Source: a virus
Direction: 5' to 3' (one strand)
IMG/VR virus record: IMGVR_UViG_3300042458_000289
Span: 1 to 31,066 of that record
DNA: 31,066 nt
A program made the position numbers and the translations under genes. The notes beneath the pieces are model-generated. The model made no database searches. It was not told the DNA's origin and saw only the letters and a program-made list of their open reading frames with translations. Positions 6,155 to 13,315 of this stretch are shown in pieces. Each line of letters starts with the position of its first letter. The first letter of the stretch is position 1.

Positions 6155-6337
6155 TTATCCTTTAAAGGTTTCATCATTATCTACCCACTCATCCACTATT
6201 TCAAGATTTCCACTAAAAGAATATCCAGTAGCTTTTAAAAGTCCTTCAATCATTTGTAAAGCTTCGTCTAGAGTTACATCGTTATGAGGTACTTCGTGGG
6301 TGATTTTGTGTTCGTATTGTTCTATCGTTATTTTCAT
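6155..6337 (-). CDS. Hypothetical protein
   Basis: 60 aa, MKITIEQYEHKITHEVPHND, then a helix (LDEALQMIEGLLKATGYSFS) and an acidic end (DEWVDNDETFKG). Small proteins with this pattern occur in many phages of Bacteroidota, of unknown role. Its ATG overlaps the stop of the exonuclease gene by four bases. Confidence 0.65.
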   Translation of the reverse strand: MKITIEQYEHKITHEVPHNDVTLDEALQMIEGLLKATGYSFSGNLEIVDEWVDNDETFKG

Positions 6338-6951
6338 TTCGCTTCCAATAATTTATAATACTCATTATAATACTCAGTACACAATTCCAATCTCTCAATC
6401 ATCTCCTTCTCCTTCTCCTCATCACGATCAAATGAAAGTACGGTGATTCTCTTCTCCGGTGCGATGTGGTCAACGCGGTGAATATCTAAGTTCTCCCACT
6501 CGTTCAGTAGCTCGTTGGATGTAGTTACCATGCAATAGATTAACTCTGCCTTAGGTTTGTCGTATAGCCTCATGTAAGCTCTCAACTGCCACTCATAGAT
6601 TGCATCATATCCATCCTCTGCCATCACTGGAAAGGTATCCAATGACCAGGATGTTTTGATATCGATGATTGAATCGTTGGTGATGATGTCTGCCTCACCG
6701 GTCATCAGCTCATCAACCATTCGCACGGTGTTCTTGACGTACCCCTCGAATCGCACGGTGTTAACTAGGTCGATTGAATCCTGCTCTTGCATTAATCCTT
6801 TTTGGATGTACTTATTGTTGATTTGACTGCGGTATCCGTAGAAGTTTTCCTTAGCAACTTGCTTGATGTAACTCTTCGCAGTTGCTCCCATTTCATTTTT
6901 ACCTCGGCCATTGGTCATCAACTTGCCGATGGAGGATGGATGCCACTTCAT
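6334..6951 (-). CDS. PD-(D/E)XK exonuclease (YqaJ / lambda-exonuclease-like)
   Basis: 205 aa. The motif order fits the YqaJ/RecB-like family: E56 in KGLMQEQDSI, D88 in GEADIIT, D97-x-K99 in IIDIKTS, and Q122 in EWQLRAYM. The fold degrades one strand of double-stranded DNA 5'-3' to give overhangs for annealing. It is next to the ERF annealing gene (4-bp overlap), the standard two-part phage recombination system. The length is short but in range for phage versions. The start MKWHPSSIGKLM carries the usual opening HxSSxxxLM-like segment. Confidence 0.85.
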   Translation of the reverse strand: MKWHPSSIGKLMTNGRGKNEMGATAKSYIKQVAKENFYGYRSQINNKYIQKGLMQEQDSIDLVNTVRFEGYVKNTVRMVDELMTGEADIITNDSIIDIKTSWSLDTFPVMAEDGYDAIYEWQLRAYMRLYDKPKAELIYCMVTTSNELLNEWENLDIHRVDHIAPEKRITVLSFDRDEEKEKEMIERLELCTEYYNEYYKLLEAK

Positions 6952-7469
6952 ACTTCTAATGCTTTAAGTTGTACCTCAGTCAATGTCCATTTCTCAATCA
7001 ATTGCTCCTTTGTGTACTTTCCTGCTTGAATGGATGCCACTGCGGATTCGAATCTCGCATTGTCCAACGCAGGTTTAACCGGTGCGACTGCAATCGATGC
7101 TGCCTTTCCATCATCATCCACTGCCTGAAGCGAAAGAAGTGATTGCAATGTACCTCTTCGGAAGTAAGTCACCGCACTCAATACCTTTTGTGGATCAGTA
7201 ATAATCGGTAAGGTCATGAATGACTCAACCATCTCACCCGAATCGATGTCAATGATTCTCGTCACCACATCATTCCCAACTATTGGCTGAAGTAGAATCA
7301 ATCCATTCTCCAATAGAATCGGCTCGACTGCGGTGAGCAGTGCATTGATGTCGGCATATGACTTTTTGAAATGTGGATTCGTAGCATTCTTTGCTACCTT
7401 TCCAATCTGCTGCTTAGCAGTGTGCAACTTTTGATACAGCGTTGCGACTGTTTTCGTGTTCTTTTCCAT
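6948..7469 (-). CDS. ERF-family single-strand annealing protein
   Basis: 173 aa. The N-terminal ~125 residues match ERF: LYQKLHTAKQQIGKVAKNAT, NPHFKKSYADINALLTAVEP, then SAVTYFRRGTLQSLLSLQAV and DDDGK. The C-terminal ~45 residues (EQLIEKWTLTEVQLKALEV) form a short helical tail. It anneals complementary strands made by the partner exonuclease downstream and may bind the SSB-like protein. The start at 7469 is preceded by AACACGCTAAATA, one copy of the ACGCT pre-start element. Confidence 0.85.
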   Translation of the reverse strand: MEKNTKTVATLYQKLHTAKQQIGKVAKNATNPHFKKSYADINALLTAVEPILLENGLILLQPIVGNDVVTRIIDIDSGEMVESFMTLPIITDPQKVLSAVTYFRRGTLQSLLSLQAVDDDGKAASIAVAPVKPALDNARFESAVASIQAGKYTKEQLIEKWTLTEVQLKALEV

Positions 7470-7504
7470 TATTTAGCGTGTTAATTTTCAATAAAGATAA
7501 TAAA

Positions 7505-7963
7505 CTATTTTAGATTGGCAATAAAATTATCATAAAATTCGATGAAATCATCAAAAGTTCTTGAGATATAGTACACTCCTCCAGCATCTTCAATCATTTT
7601 TTGATATACCTTTTGTGCGTCTGATTGCCTATCCTTCCCATACTTCACCTCAATCTTGACTGAGCGACCTCGAATGGTTGCCGAGATATCTGCGGAACCT
7701 GGTGTTCCCGTTCCTTTGGTCCATTGTCCACCAATCTCAACTCCATCGGTACGGTACTTTTTGCGATAAACTCCCATCGTATTGATTCGCTCTGCTTGGC
7801 ATCCACTCATCTGAAGGAATCCGCAGATTGATTTGGTGAGTGCGTTCGCTGAGTTATCCTGCCAATTGGTGAGGAATGAATCGATGTATGGCATCTTCGG
7901 ATACTTCGCCCTGGTGAGAGCTCGTTCGAGTTCCTTGATTCGTTCTTTGTTTTGTTTGGTCAT
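7505..7963 (-). CDS. VRR-NUC-like nuclease
   Basis: 152 aa. Residues ~78-135 carry the PD-(D/E)XK signature of the VRR-NUC group: GTPGSADI (D92), VKIEVKYGKDRQS (E105, K107, Q113), then a helix AQKVYQKMIEDAGGVYYIS. The N-terminal ~75 residues are helical and basic. Such phage nucleases are thought to act as structure-specific or resolving enzymes in replication and recombination. It lies between the primase-helicase genes and ERF. The start is preceded by AAAAACGCT directly before ATG. Confidence 0.8.
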   Translation of the reverse strand: MTKQNKERIKELERALTRAKYPKMPYIDSFLTNWQDNSANALTKSICGFLQMSGCQAERINTMGVYRKKYRTDGVEIGGQWTKGTGTPGSADISATIRGRSVKIEVKYGKDRQSDAQKVYQKMIEDAGGVYYISRTFDDFIEFYDNFIANLK

Positions 7964-8205
7964 AGCGTTTTTATTATTGATTTTTTAAAAGGCATTTCTT
8001 CAATTCTCAAATTATTTATTTTAAACTCACCTTCTTTTATTGTATCTACTTCATATATTCTTTTCCATTTATTAAAGATACTTTTCTTTTCTTCCACATA
8101 ATAAATTGGCGGTGAGTATTCTATATCATTTTGAATTATGCTAGTTTCATTCAAATATAATTGCAGTAATGGCACTCGTTCTTCAATGATTCTGTATTTT
8201 CTCAT
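7960..8205 (-). CDS. Hypothetical protein
   Basis: 81 aa, MRKYRIIEERVPLLQLYLNE, rich in I, Y, K and E, probably beta-rich. Sequences of this kind in phages occur as small uncharacterised proteins. AT-rich compared with the primase and nuclease genes on either side, suggesting separate acquisition. Four-base overlaps with both neighbours. Confidence 0.6.
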   Translation of the reverse strand: MRKYRIIEERVPLLQLYLNETSIIQNDIEYSPPIYYVEEKKSIFNKWKRIYEVDTIKEGEFKINNLRIEEMPFKKSIIKTL

Positions 8206-8450
8206 ATCTCTTCAATTGCTTGTTTTGATTCTCTTAATAGTTCCAATGTCTTATCATCTCCAATTATTTCACATACTTTACCAATAAATAATTGCCTTTC
8301 AAGTTTTTGTTTTCTCTCCATTTCTTTGGCTTTAATTAATACGGATGATAATTTGCAAAGCATTTCTCCCGTTGAAATTTTACCTTTTAACCTTTCTATC
8401 TCTAATTTCATTGCATTTTCAGAATAAAATTCTACTGCTGATTGATTCAT
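8202..8450 (-). CDS. Hypothetical helical protein
   Basis: 82 aa, a long charged helix (MKLEIERLKGKISTGEMLCK, then LIKAKEMERKQKLERQ) and a C-terminal helical end. Likely coiled coil. Its middle resembles part of the 71-aa protein at 5472-5687. AT-rich like that cassette. ATG overlaps the stop of the primase-helicase gene by four bases. Function unknown. Confidence 0.6.
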   Translation of the reverse strand: MNQSAVEFYSENAMKLEIERLKGKISTGEMLCKLSSVLIKAKEMERKQKLERQLFIGKVCEIIGDDKTLELLRESKQAIEEI

Positions 8451-10837
8451 ATCTCCTTTGCTTTATTGTTTAACTCATCCCAAATATCATCCGGATCACT
8501 TGGTGTTTTATCGGTCCTTCCGTATTCAATCCATCTCCGGTTGTTTGTTTTATTCTCAGTGATTTGATGTCCATGATAATGCCCAAAGATACTCAGCCAT
8601 TGAGAGAATTTCTTTTTGCTCAGTTTAGCATAATCAGTATACTCATTAGTGAAGGCCTCATGAAGCTCGTCTTTGTACAACCGTACATTGATAGGAAGAT
8701 TCCCATCATTGGACCAATCGTAAAACTCAAAACAAGTTTCCTTGATGAATTTACGCACATCTAGGTTGGTGAATTCATGAGATACCAATCCATTCTTGAG
8801 ATAATATTGACAGCATTGAATCATGAAGTTATCAAAGATTATCCATTCCTCATCATTCCAATCATCAAACAACATATGACCGAACTCATCCAATGGTGAT
8901 CGTGTGTGACCAAAATAGTTGCTCATCTCCACCTCGAATTTTCTTCTCTCGAATGAGCCTCCCACTCCACCAATCGTGTAATTGGTTGTGATGATTATCT
9001 TGGGAGATTTGTTCACTGGTATCTTGATGGCATCCTGCCCTTTGTATTCCAATGTGATTCCCTCAGTAATCAATGAGAAGAGATTCTCAAAGTTGAAGTT
9101 CTTTTTAACATCATCAAACACAAGGAGCTGAGTATCGGTTGACACTGTTTGATAAGGGAATCCCTTGGTGAATTCAAATGTCTTTCCATCAATTGATGCT
9201 ACCTTTTTTAACTTAGCCAATGCATTCCAAAACAATCCCTTTCCACTTCCTCCATTCGGATTCTCTGAGATGGTTTCATCGTTGAATATTATTGCCTTAT
9301 TACTCGCTGAGGTCTTGTATGAATGCATCAAATATCCAATCACCGACTTGAATGAGTTGTACTTCGCTGAATCTTTACCACTTACCAACCATAGGAATGT
9401 TCTAAACTCACTTTTATGGTGATCACTAGCAATATATTCTCGGTCAATTATCTGCCTCTTCCATACATATCCATCCAGGTCAATATACTCATGCTTAAAT
9501 ATGCCTTGCTTGGTAATTTCCACCGCACAATTGCGATAATATAAATAACACTTATCCGCAGTATCCTCCATCATCTCAACTTGAGCACTGTCCAACATGG
9601 AAAGGAATTCGGATGTGAAGTATTTGGTCGCACCTGCCATCAAATCATACGGTTGGAATCCAATCTCCTCCCTCGACAATAGAGAGCTGAGGGTGAAATC
9701 CTTGATTCTCTTCTCATTGGTTTCCTCAATTAGATTCTGCTCCTTCTTAATGAATGAGTAAGTATTAGAATCAGCAGGAAAGTATTTAAAAAAGTTGTTT
9801 TGTTGGAGCCAAAACTTGTATTGATGTATGCTGAGTTGAATTCGATTCTGATTGTTATAAGTCCAAAAGTCCTCGATGTTTCCCGTTTCCTTGATGGCAT
9901 CAACGCACTTCTCAACTTCATCTTGAGTAAACTCCGGAAGTATCTTGATGATATCGTTGGTTTTTTTACCTGCTCGAATGTGTTTTTCAATCTTCGCCCT
10001 GGATGTATTATCTTCGAAGTACCTGGTCCCGAATTGAGAGGTCTTGGAATATGCTGATTTGATTATCTTTCGAATCTCATTCTCTTTCCCTCCTTCATCA
10101 AAGCGAAGCATCACATTCTCGCATTCAGTTTTCTGAATTCCAAAGTCATTGAATGCAGCTGCAAGTTTGAATAGGTTGTTATTCTTCTCACCTGGCACCA
10201 TTCCATACTTCCGTTCCCACCATTTCATCAAGTTATCAATGATACGGTTGTCCGATTTGATTGGAATCATTACATCCATTGAGCCAATTTCCTCAATCTC
10301 CGGCTCCTCGATTTGAGTCCACATGATTGAATCTTGGTTGATGTAAATATCCGGATCATATGACTCAAAACAAAATCGGTCAAGGTTACTCCCTGAACTA
10401 TCCCAATAGTCCGAATCAAAGTAAGTTCTCAAGGCATCGAAATATCCTTTGAAATCTCCCTCAGTTGGAATCTTGACCAATGCCTTCACTCCTTTTCCGC
10501 TTGGTGATATCCATGCACTGAAAACATAGTTGTTGAACATCAATGCGTCCTTGAATTGAATTGCTTCAGCGGTGTGACTCATGTTATCAAAGTCCAATAT
10601 CATTAATCCGGACCTTTGTTCGATACCTTTTACTGAGCGACTCTTGAAAGTCCCATTGAAGCAAACTCCAGGAAGCTGATTCTTGTATTGTTTTTGCTCA
10701 TCCTTAGTTGCACAAGCTCTGATTTGTTCAACCAATTCCTTTGACTTACCATCTCGAATTCTTTCAAGACAATAAAGAGCTGATTTGTTGAATGGATTTG
10801 TGGTATCCGTTACCTTCTTAAAAATTGATACGATCAT
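8447..10837 (-). CDS. Primase-helicase: BT4734/VirE_N-type primase domain with SF3-like helicase
   Basis: 796 aa. The N-terminal ~180 residues fit the BT4734-like/VirE_N domain of archaeo-eukaryotic primases: GLMILDFDNM with D82 and D84 as likely metal ligands, then SPSGKGVKALV (111-121). Residues ~190-330 are a helical linker. The C-terminal half is an SF3/D5-like helicase: Walker A NPNGGSGKG (526-534, K533), Walker B LLVFDD (571-576), sensor PKIIITTN (612-619) and an arginine finger near R631-R632. It would prime and unwind at the phage origin; no phage DNA polymerase is seen, so host polymerase is presumably used. The start overlaps the HNH gene stop (ATGA). Confidence 0.9.
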   Translation of the reverse strand: MIVSIFKKVTDTTNPFNKSALYCLERIRDGKSKELVEQIRACATKDEQKQYKNQLPGVCFNGTFKSRSVKGIEQRSGLMILDFDNMSHTAEAIQFKDALMFNNYVFSAWISPSGKGVKALVKIPTEGDFKGYFDALRTYFDSDYWDSSGSNLDRFCFESYDPDIYINQDSIMWTQIEEPEIEEIGSMDVMIPIKSDNRIIDNLMKWWERKYGMVPGEKNNNLFKLAAAFNDFGIQKTECENVMLRFDEGGKENEIRKIIKSAYSKTSQFGTRYFEDNTSRAKIEKHIRAGKKTNDIIKILPEFTQDEVEKCVDAIKETGNIEDFWTYNNQNRIQLSIHQYKFWLQQNNFFKYFPADSNTYSFIKKEQNLIEETNEKRIKDFTLSSLLSREEIGFQPYDLMAGATKYFTSEFLSMLDSAQVEMMEDTADKCYLYYRNCAVEITKQGIFKHEYIDLDGYVWKRQIIDREYIASDHHKSEFRTFLWLVSGKDSAKYNSFKSVIGYLMHSYKTSASNKAIIFNDETISENPNGGSGKGLFWNALAKLKKVASIDGKTFEFTKGFPYQTVSTDTQLLVFDDVKKNFNFENLFSLITEGITLEYKGQDAIKIPVNKSPKIIITTNYTIGGVGGSFERRKFEVEMSNYFGHTRSPLDEFGHMLFDDWNDEEWIIFDNFMIQCCQYYLKNGLVSHEFTNLDVRKFIKETCFEFYDWSNDGNLPINVRLYKDELHEAFTNEYTDYAKLSKKKFSQWLSIFGHYHGHQITENKTNNRRWIEYGRTDKTPSDPDDIWDELNNKAKEI

Positions 10838-11313
10838 AACGAATTTAATTTATTTTGATATGCTAAATGGGCATCGTATTCATTAGTGAATAATCCTAAG
10901 TAATATTTTTTACCATTTATGATAATAGATGCTCTCCATTTTTTATTATCTTCTTGCCAATGCACACCTGTATATTTAGAGGTAGATTTTATATGCTTTT
11001 TATTAGCATTTTCTCTTTGAGTTACAATTCTTAAATTTTCTACCCTATTATCTAATCTATTATTATTTATGTGGTCTACAACTAATTTTAATCCGCAAGG
11101 CTTATGATTTAAAAATGATTCAGCAACTAATTGATGAATGTCTCTTGTGATAGTTTTGTTATCATAAAGCCCAACAATAAAATAACCTCTTGTTCCTATT
11201 CTTTGCTTTAAAATAAGTTCTTTATTAAACCTTAAACTTTTTACTTTACCATATGAGCTAACCTCATAAACTCCTTCAAAATTTGGAATTGGTCTCCATT
11301 CTTCTTTTTCCAT
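10834..11313 (-). CDS. HNH homing endonuclease (NUMOD4-HNH-AP2)
   Basis: 159 aa. NUMOD4 at residues ~4-30 (EEWRPIPNFEGVYEVSSYGK), HNH core ~58-97 with H60, D80-H81-x-N83 and N85, N93 and R95, and an AP2-like DNA-binding end ~112-155 (STSKYTGVHWQEDNKKW..LGLFTNEYDAHLAY). It nicks or cuts DNA lacking the element so that it is copied in by repair. It is free-standing, with no intron borders seen. It is clearly richer in A+T than the primase gene it precedes, a sign of later insertion, and it overlaps the primase ATG by four bases. Confidence 0.9.
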   Translation of the reverse strand: MEKEEWRPIPNFEGVYEVSSYGKVKSLRFNKELILKQRIGTRGYFIVGLYDNKTITRDIHQLVAESFLNHKPCGLKLVVDHINNNRLDNRVENLRIVTQRENANKKHIKSTSKYTGVHWQEDNKKWRASIIINGKKYYLGLFTNEYDAHLAYQNKLNSL

Positions 11314-11419
11314 AACTGCATTTTATGTTAAACAAAAAATCCCCTTGAACTTTCGTGAATGCAGCACTACTAATCCAAGAGGATTCTAATAATTTTTTTA
11401 GTGTCTCTGCATTTGACAT
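11276..11419 (-). CDS. Possible 47-aa protein upstream of the HNH gene
   Basis: Frame from ATG at 11419: MSNAETLKKLLESSWISSAA and 27 more residues. The front looks like a small HTH protein (TLKKLLESSW..), and the last third overlaps the HNH gene in another frame, so it may be a gene cut short by the HNH insertion. Against it, the best promoter box (11421-11428) would start RNA within its ATG, and the frame crosses a strong hairpin. It could be a fortuitous frame in a leader. Confidence 0.3.
   Translation of the reverse strand: MSNAETLKKLLESSWISSAAFTKVQGDFLFNIKCSYGKRRMETNSKF
11333..11385 (-). terminator. Terminator-like hairpin in the HNH/primase operon leader (possible attenuator)
   Basis: Minus-strand RNA can form a 12-bp stem, AATCCTCTTGGA (11385-11374) with TTCAAGGGGATT (11349-11338), including two G-U pairs, with a 24-nt loop and a T run (11339-11334). 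On the plus strand the two wobble pairs become mismatches, so the structure suits minus-strand RNA. It lies between the promoter at 11421-11454 and the HNH start at 11313. Confidence 0.5.
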
Positions 11420-11420
11420 A

Positions 11421-11454
11421 CAAATATAATAAATAATCTTTAATGTGATACAAA
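11421..11454 (-). promoter_or_regulatory. Bacteroidota-type promoter for the replication operon
   Basis: Minus strand TATATTTG (11428-11421) fits the TAnnTTTG -7 box, and TTTG (11454-11451) lies 22 bp upstream, close to the usual 19-21 bp. RNA would start near 11416. Tandem GTGTACCT repeats sit just upstream, where regulators bind. Confidence 0.5.
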
Positions 11455-11469
11455 ATACACTTTATTTTC

Positions 11470-11504
11470 AATTAGTACCTCAATGTGTACCTAAATGTGT
11501 ACCT
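11470..11504. repeat. Three tandem 12-bp repeats (AATGTGTACCT)
   Basis: AATTAGTACCT (11470-11480), AATGTGTACCT (11482-11492) and AATGTGTACCT (11494-11504), exactly 12 bp apart. An inverted copy lies at 11541-11553 (TGGTACACATTTT), with further copies at 11633-11643 and 11642-11652. Candidate operators or origin iterons beside a DnaA domain IV-like gene. Confidence 0.7.
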
Positions 11505-11658
11505 ATAAAAATGTAGTATTTACTAGTGTTTCAGCGATTTTGGTACACATTTTCACGTTTTTTTGGTATTTTTTGAAAATATTATTTTTTCCAATTCTCA
11601 AAATAATTTAATTCATATAAGTATATGACCGAAAATGTGTACTTGTGTACCTATTTTA

Positions 11659-12060
11659 TTACTCAGTTGAAAGCAATTCCTCATATTCATTCCTCAACAC
11701 CCTTCTCTTGATTGATTTGAGCTGATTGTATGACTTACATTTGAGAATCTCATCACGAAGGAATCGCATTTTTTTCACATGAGCATTCCCACGAAGCTCA
11801 TCGATATCATCCTGGATAACGGTGATGTAATACAAATCACCACTCTCAATTGCCCAATTGTGTTGATTGATATTGTGCATTACTGTTGCATGACCTCGAT
11901 TGAAATACTCACCAATCGCATGAAATGGGATGTTCAATCCCCTCAGCTCTGCCATTAGATACCTTCTCCTCATTGTCAATACCTGGTGTCGACTTATTAC
12001 ATCCAATTTATCACGTTGGATGATGTGCTTGATTGCTTTTATTTTATCTTGTTTTGTCAT
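11659..12060 (-). CDS. DnaA domain IV-like DNA-binding protein
   Basis: 133 aa. Residues ~25-68 match the helix-turn-helix of DnaA domain IV: RRRYLMAELRGLNIPFHAIG then EYFNRGHATVMHNINQH, parallel to the family's R..YL.REL..LSL..IG..F.RDHTTV.H. There is no AAA+ ATPase part, so it would bind DNA but not open it by itself. The C-terminal ~55 residues are a basic helical region (KSYNQLKSIKRRVLRNEYEE). A role in binding the phage origin or controlling early genes is inferred. Overlaps the winged-helix gene by four bases. Confidence 0.7.
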   Translation of the reverse strand: MTKQDKIKAIKHIIQRDKLDVISRHQVLTMRRRYLMAELRGLNIPFHAIGEYFNRGHATVMHNINQHNWAIESGDLYYITVIQDDIDELRGNAHVKKMRFLRDEILKCKSYNQLKSIKRRVLRNEYEELLSTE

Positions 12061-12245
12061 CTTATAAAGTATTTCTTGTTTTCATTCTTCTCAACCTGGT
12101 ATCCTAACTGCTCATACATCTTGAGGTATCGGTATACTGATCGTTCACCAATTTGAAGATACCTGCCCATCGTGTGGATGTGTCGAGGTTTCTCTTTGAG
12201 GAATTCAATGAGCTTGATCACTCGCATGATTCGATGCTGATTCAT
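12057..12245 (-). CDS. Small winged-helix (HTH_11/DeoR-like) protein
   Basis: 62 aa, essentially one DNA-binding domain: RVIKLIEFLKEKPRHIHTMG, recognition helix GERSVYRYLKMYEQLG, then a wing ending NENKKYFIR. The pattern fits HTH_11/DeoR-type winged helices. No effector domain, so it probably binds DNA constitutively, perhaps at the palindromes or the GTGTACC repeats (inference). Overlaps neighbours by four bases on both sides. Confidence 0.7.
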   Translation of the reverse strand: MNQHRIMRVIKLIEFLKEKPRHIHTMGRYLQIGERSVYRYLKMYEQLGYQVEKNENKKYFIR

Positions 12246-12385
12246 ACCGCCTCCACTTTAAATTTTCCAACCGTACACAATCCTTGATTCAATAGCTCCG
12301 ATTTCTTCCAATAGCACAATGCCTTGGATGGGAAGGTCCAGGATTGGATGACTGTTTTCCCTGAGCAATAACTTAATTTATACAT
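12242..12385 (-). CDS. 47-aa hypothetical protein
   Basis: ATG at 12385, reading MYKLSYCSGKTVIQSWTFPS, then KALCYWKKSELLNQGLC.., ending with TGA that overlaps the next ATG (ATGA). The start is preceded directly by TCACGCT, a copy of the ACGCT pre-start element. Its stop-start coupling supports translation. Function unknown. Confidence 0.5.
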   Translation of the reverse strand: MYKLSYCSGKTVIQSWTFPSKALCYWKKSELLNQGLCTVGKFKVEAV

Positions 12386-12486
12386 AGCGTGATAATTTTA
12401 ATGATTCCTAAAACTGCGACCATTGCCAAACTTATGGCAATTCCAAGCATTGAAGCTTCATAGTTTTCTTTTCTTTTGTAGCTCAT
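12373..12486 (-). CDS. 37-aa single-pass membrane peptide
   Basis: ATG at 12486 in an ATGA overlap with the upstream ORF. The product starts MSYKRKENYEASMLGIAISL and continues as a hydrophobic segment (about residues 13-36). A positively charged N-terminus with one membrane span. Overlaps the next ORF by 13 bp. Function unknown. Confidence 0.5.
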   Translation of the reverse strand: MSYKRKENYEASMLGIAISLAMVAVLGIIKIITLCIN

Positions 12487-12590
12487 AACGTCTGATTAAA
12501 TTTAATTTCACATATTCTTTTGTACAATTCCTCATTGAATGTACCTCTGATGTGTTCGTGTGATGACTTGGTTGTCCAAAACCTCTTCAT
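12483..12590 (-). CDS. 35-aa hypothetical protein
   Basis: ATG at 12590, product starting MKRFWTTKSSHEHIRGTFNE; ends with an ATGA overlap into the next ORF. It begins 10 bp after the upstream gene's stop. Small and basic at the front. Packing between coupled ORFs is the main support. Confidence 0.45.
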   Translation of the reverse strand: MKRFWTTKSSHEHIRGTFNEELYKRICEIKFNQTL

Positions 12591-12600
12591 CCTTTGCAGT

Positions 12601-12951
12601 TTAAATACCATATTCTTCCCAATCTATTTCATCGTTATCATTTCCCCAAGTGTATTCACTCAGGAACTCTCTCTCATCCATTAGGTGATCAATCATGTTG
12701 AGCATCCATTCCTTGTAAGATGGCTCAAATTCCATAACCTTATCTTCGGGTGATTCATCGGTCCACCACACTCCACCTTTGACATTGATATCAATATCAT
12801 ATCGAGAGGTATCAAAATCATAGTTATTCTTCCACCATTCAATATCAATCTTGAAGTATATCGCTCCAATTTTGTAGTGACCTTGCATCGAGCAGTTGTC
12901 CACATCCATGAAGTCCAAATCAATTCTTTCTACTTCTTTTTTCCAATTCAT
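12601..12951 (-). CDS. Acidic hypothetical protein
   Basis: 116 aa, rich in D, E, W and Y: MNWKKEVERIDLDFMDVDNC, a beta-like central part (DIDINVKGGVWWTDESPEDK) and a helical acidic C-terminus ending EIDWEEYGI. The net negative charge is strong; DNA-mimic behaviour is conceivable but unsupported. ATGA overlap with the upstream small membrane protein. No family recognised. Confidence 0.65.
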   Translation of the reverse strand: MNWKKEVERIDLDFMDVDNCSMQGHYKIGAIYFKIDIEWWKNNYDFDTSRYDIDINVKGGVWWTDESPEDKVMEFEPSYKEWMLNMIDHLMDEREFLSEYTWGNDNDEIDWEEYGI

Positions 12952-13151
12952 TTCGCTGAGTGTTTAGTTATTAGTTCTCCGTATGCATCCAATACCTTCG
13001 ATTGAACGTGTTTTCCTTCGATTTGCGGAGCTTTCTCCGTATTCATGTACGTTGGTTGCGTTGCGGTAAAATAAAGCATCACAGTCCAAAATAACGTGAA
13101 TGCAATTGCACCACCAATAAAGTCCTTTTGTGTGTCGTTTAGTGTTTTCAT
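12948..13151 (-). CDS. Small membrane protein
   Basis: 67 aa with one hydrophobic segment at about residues 12-30 (IGGAIAFTLFWTVMLYFTAT) and a soluble C-terminal ~35 residues (TEKAPQIEGKHVQSKVLDAY..). Likely an inner-membrane protein with its tail outside or inside the cytoplasm. Overlaps the upstream ORF and the downstream gene by four bases each. Function unknown. Confidence 0.6.
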   Translation of the reverse strand: MKTLNDTQKDFIGGAIAFTLFWTVMLYFTATQPTYMNTEKAPQIEGKHVQSKVLDAYGELITKHSAK

Positions 13152-13315
13152 ATTCCTCTTAATTTACATACTAGTTTATGAACAGCTGACCATCTTGCAA
13201 TTTGCATATCCGTAATTGGATCATGCATTCCAAGTTTATCAATACATTCCATCATTTCGTTCCATAATTGCTTTTCCTCTGCAATCATAATTTGAATCAT
13301 TTCTTGTTTTTTCAT
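13148..13315 (-). CDS. 55-aa protein, first gene of the early operon
   Basis: ATG at 13315, product MKKQEMIQIMIAEEKQLWNE followed by a helical, methionine-rich remainder ending VCKLRGI. TGA overlaps the next ATG. The leader reads AAAAAACACGCT directly before ATG, one of four ACGCT elements. It is the first ORF after the control region, so likely the first made on infection. Function unknown; early single-domain proteins of this kind often act on host factors (inference). Confidence 0.55.
   Translation of the reverse strand: MKKQEMIQIMIAEEKQLWNEMMECIDKLGMHDPITDMQIARWSAVHKLVCKLRGI

Larger units (their letters stand above)
11314..11658. promoter_or_regulatory. 345-bp intergenic control region
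   Basis: It lies between the DnaA-like gene and the HNH/primase operon. It holds, in the direction of transcription, GTGTAC-type repeats, a TTTG/TATATTTG promoter, and a leader hairpin with T run; a doubtful 47-aa frame crosses the leader. The rest is very AT-rich. A replication origin is possible but I see no classical DnaA boxes. Confidence 0.5.

Noticed and set aside
10834-11313. HNH gene inside a group I intron
   Set aside because: The flanking genes are complete and joined to it by ordinary start/stop overlaps, and I see no intron core; it is best read as a free-standing gene.
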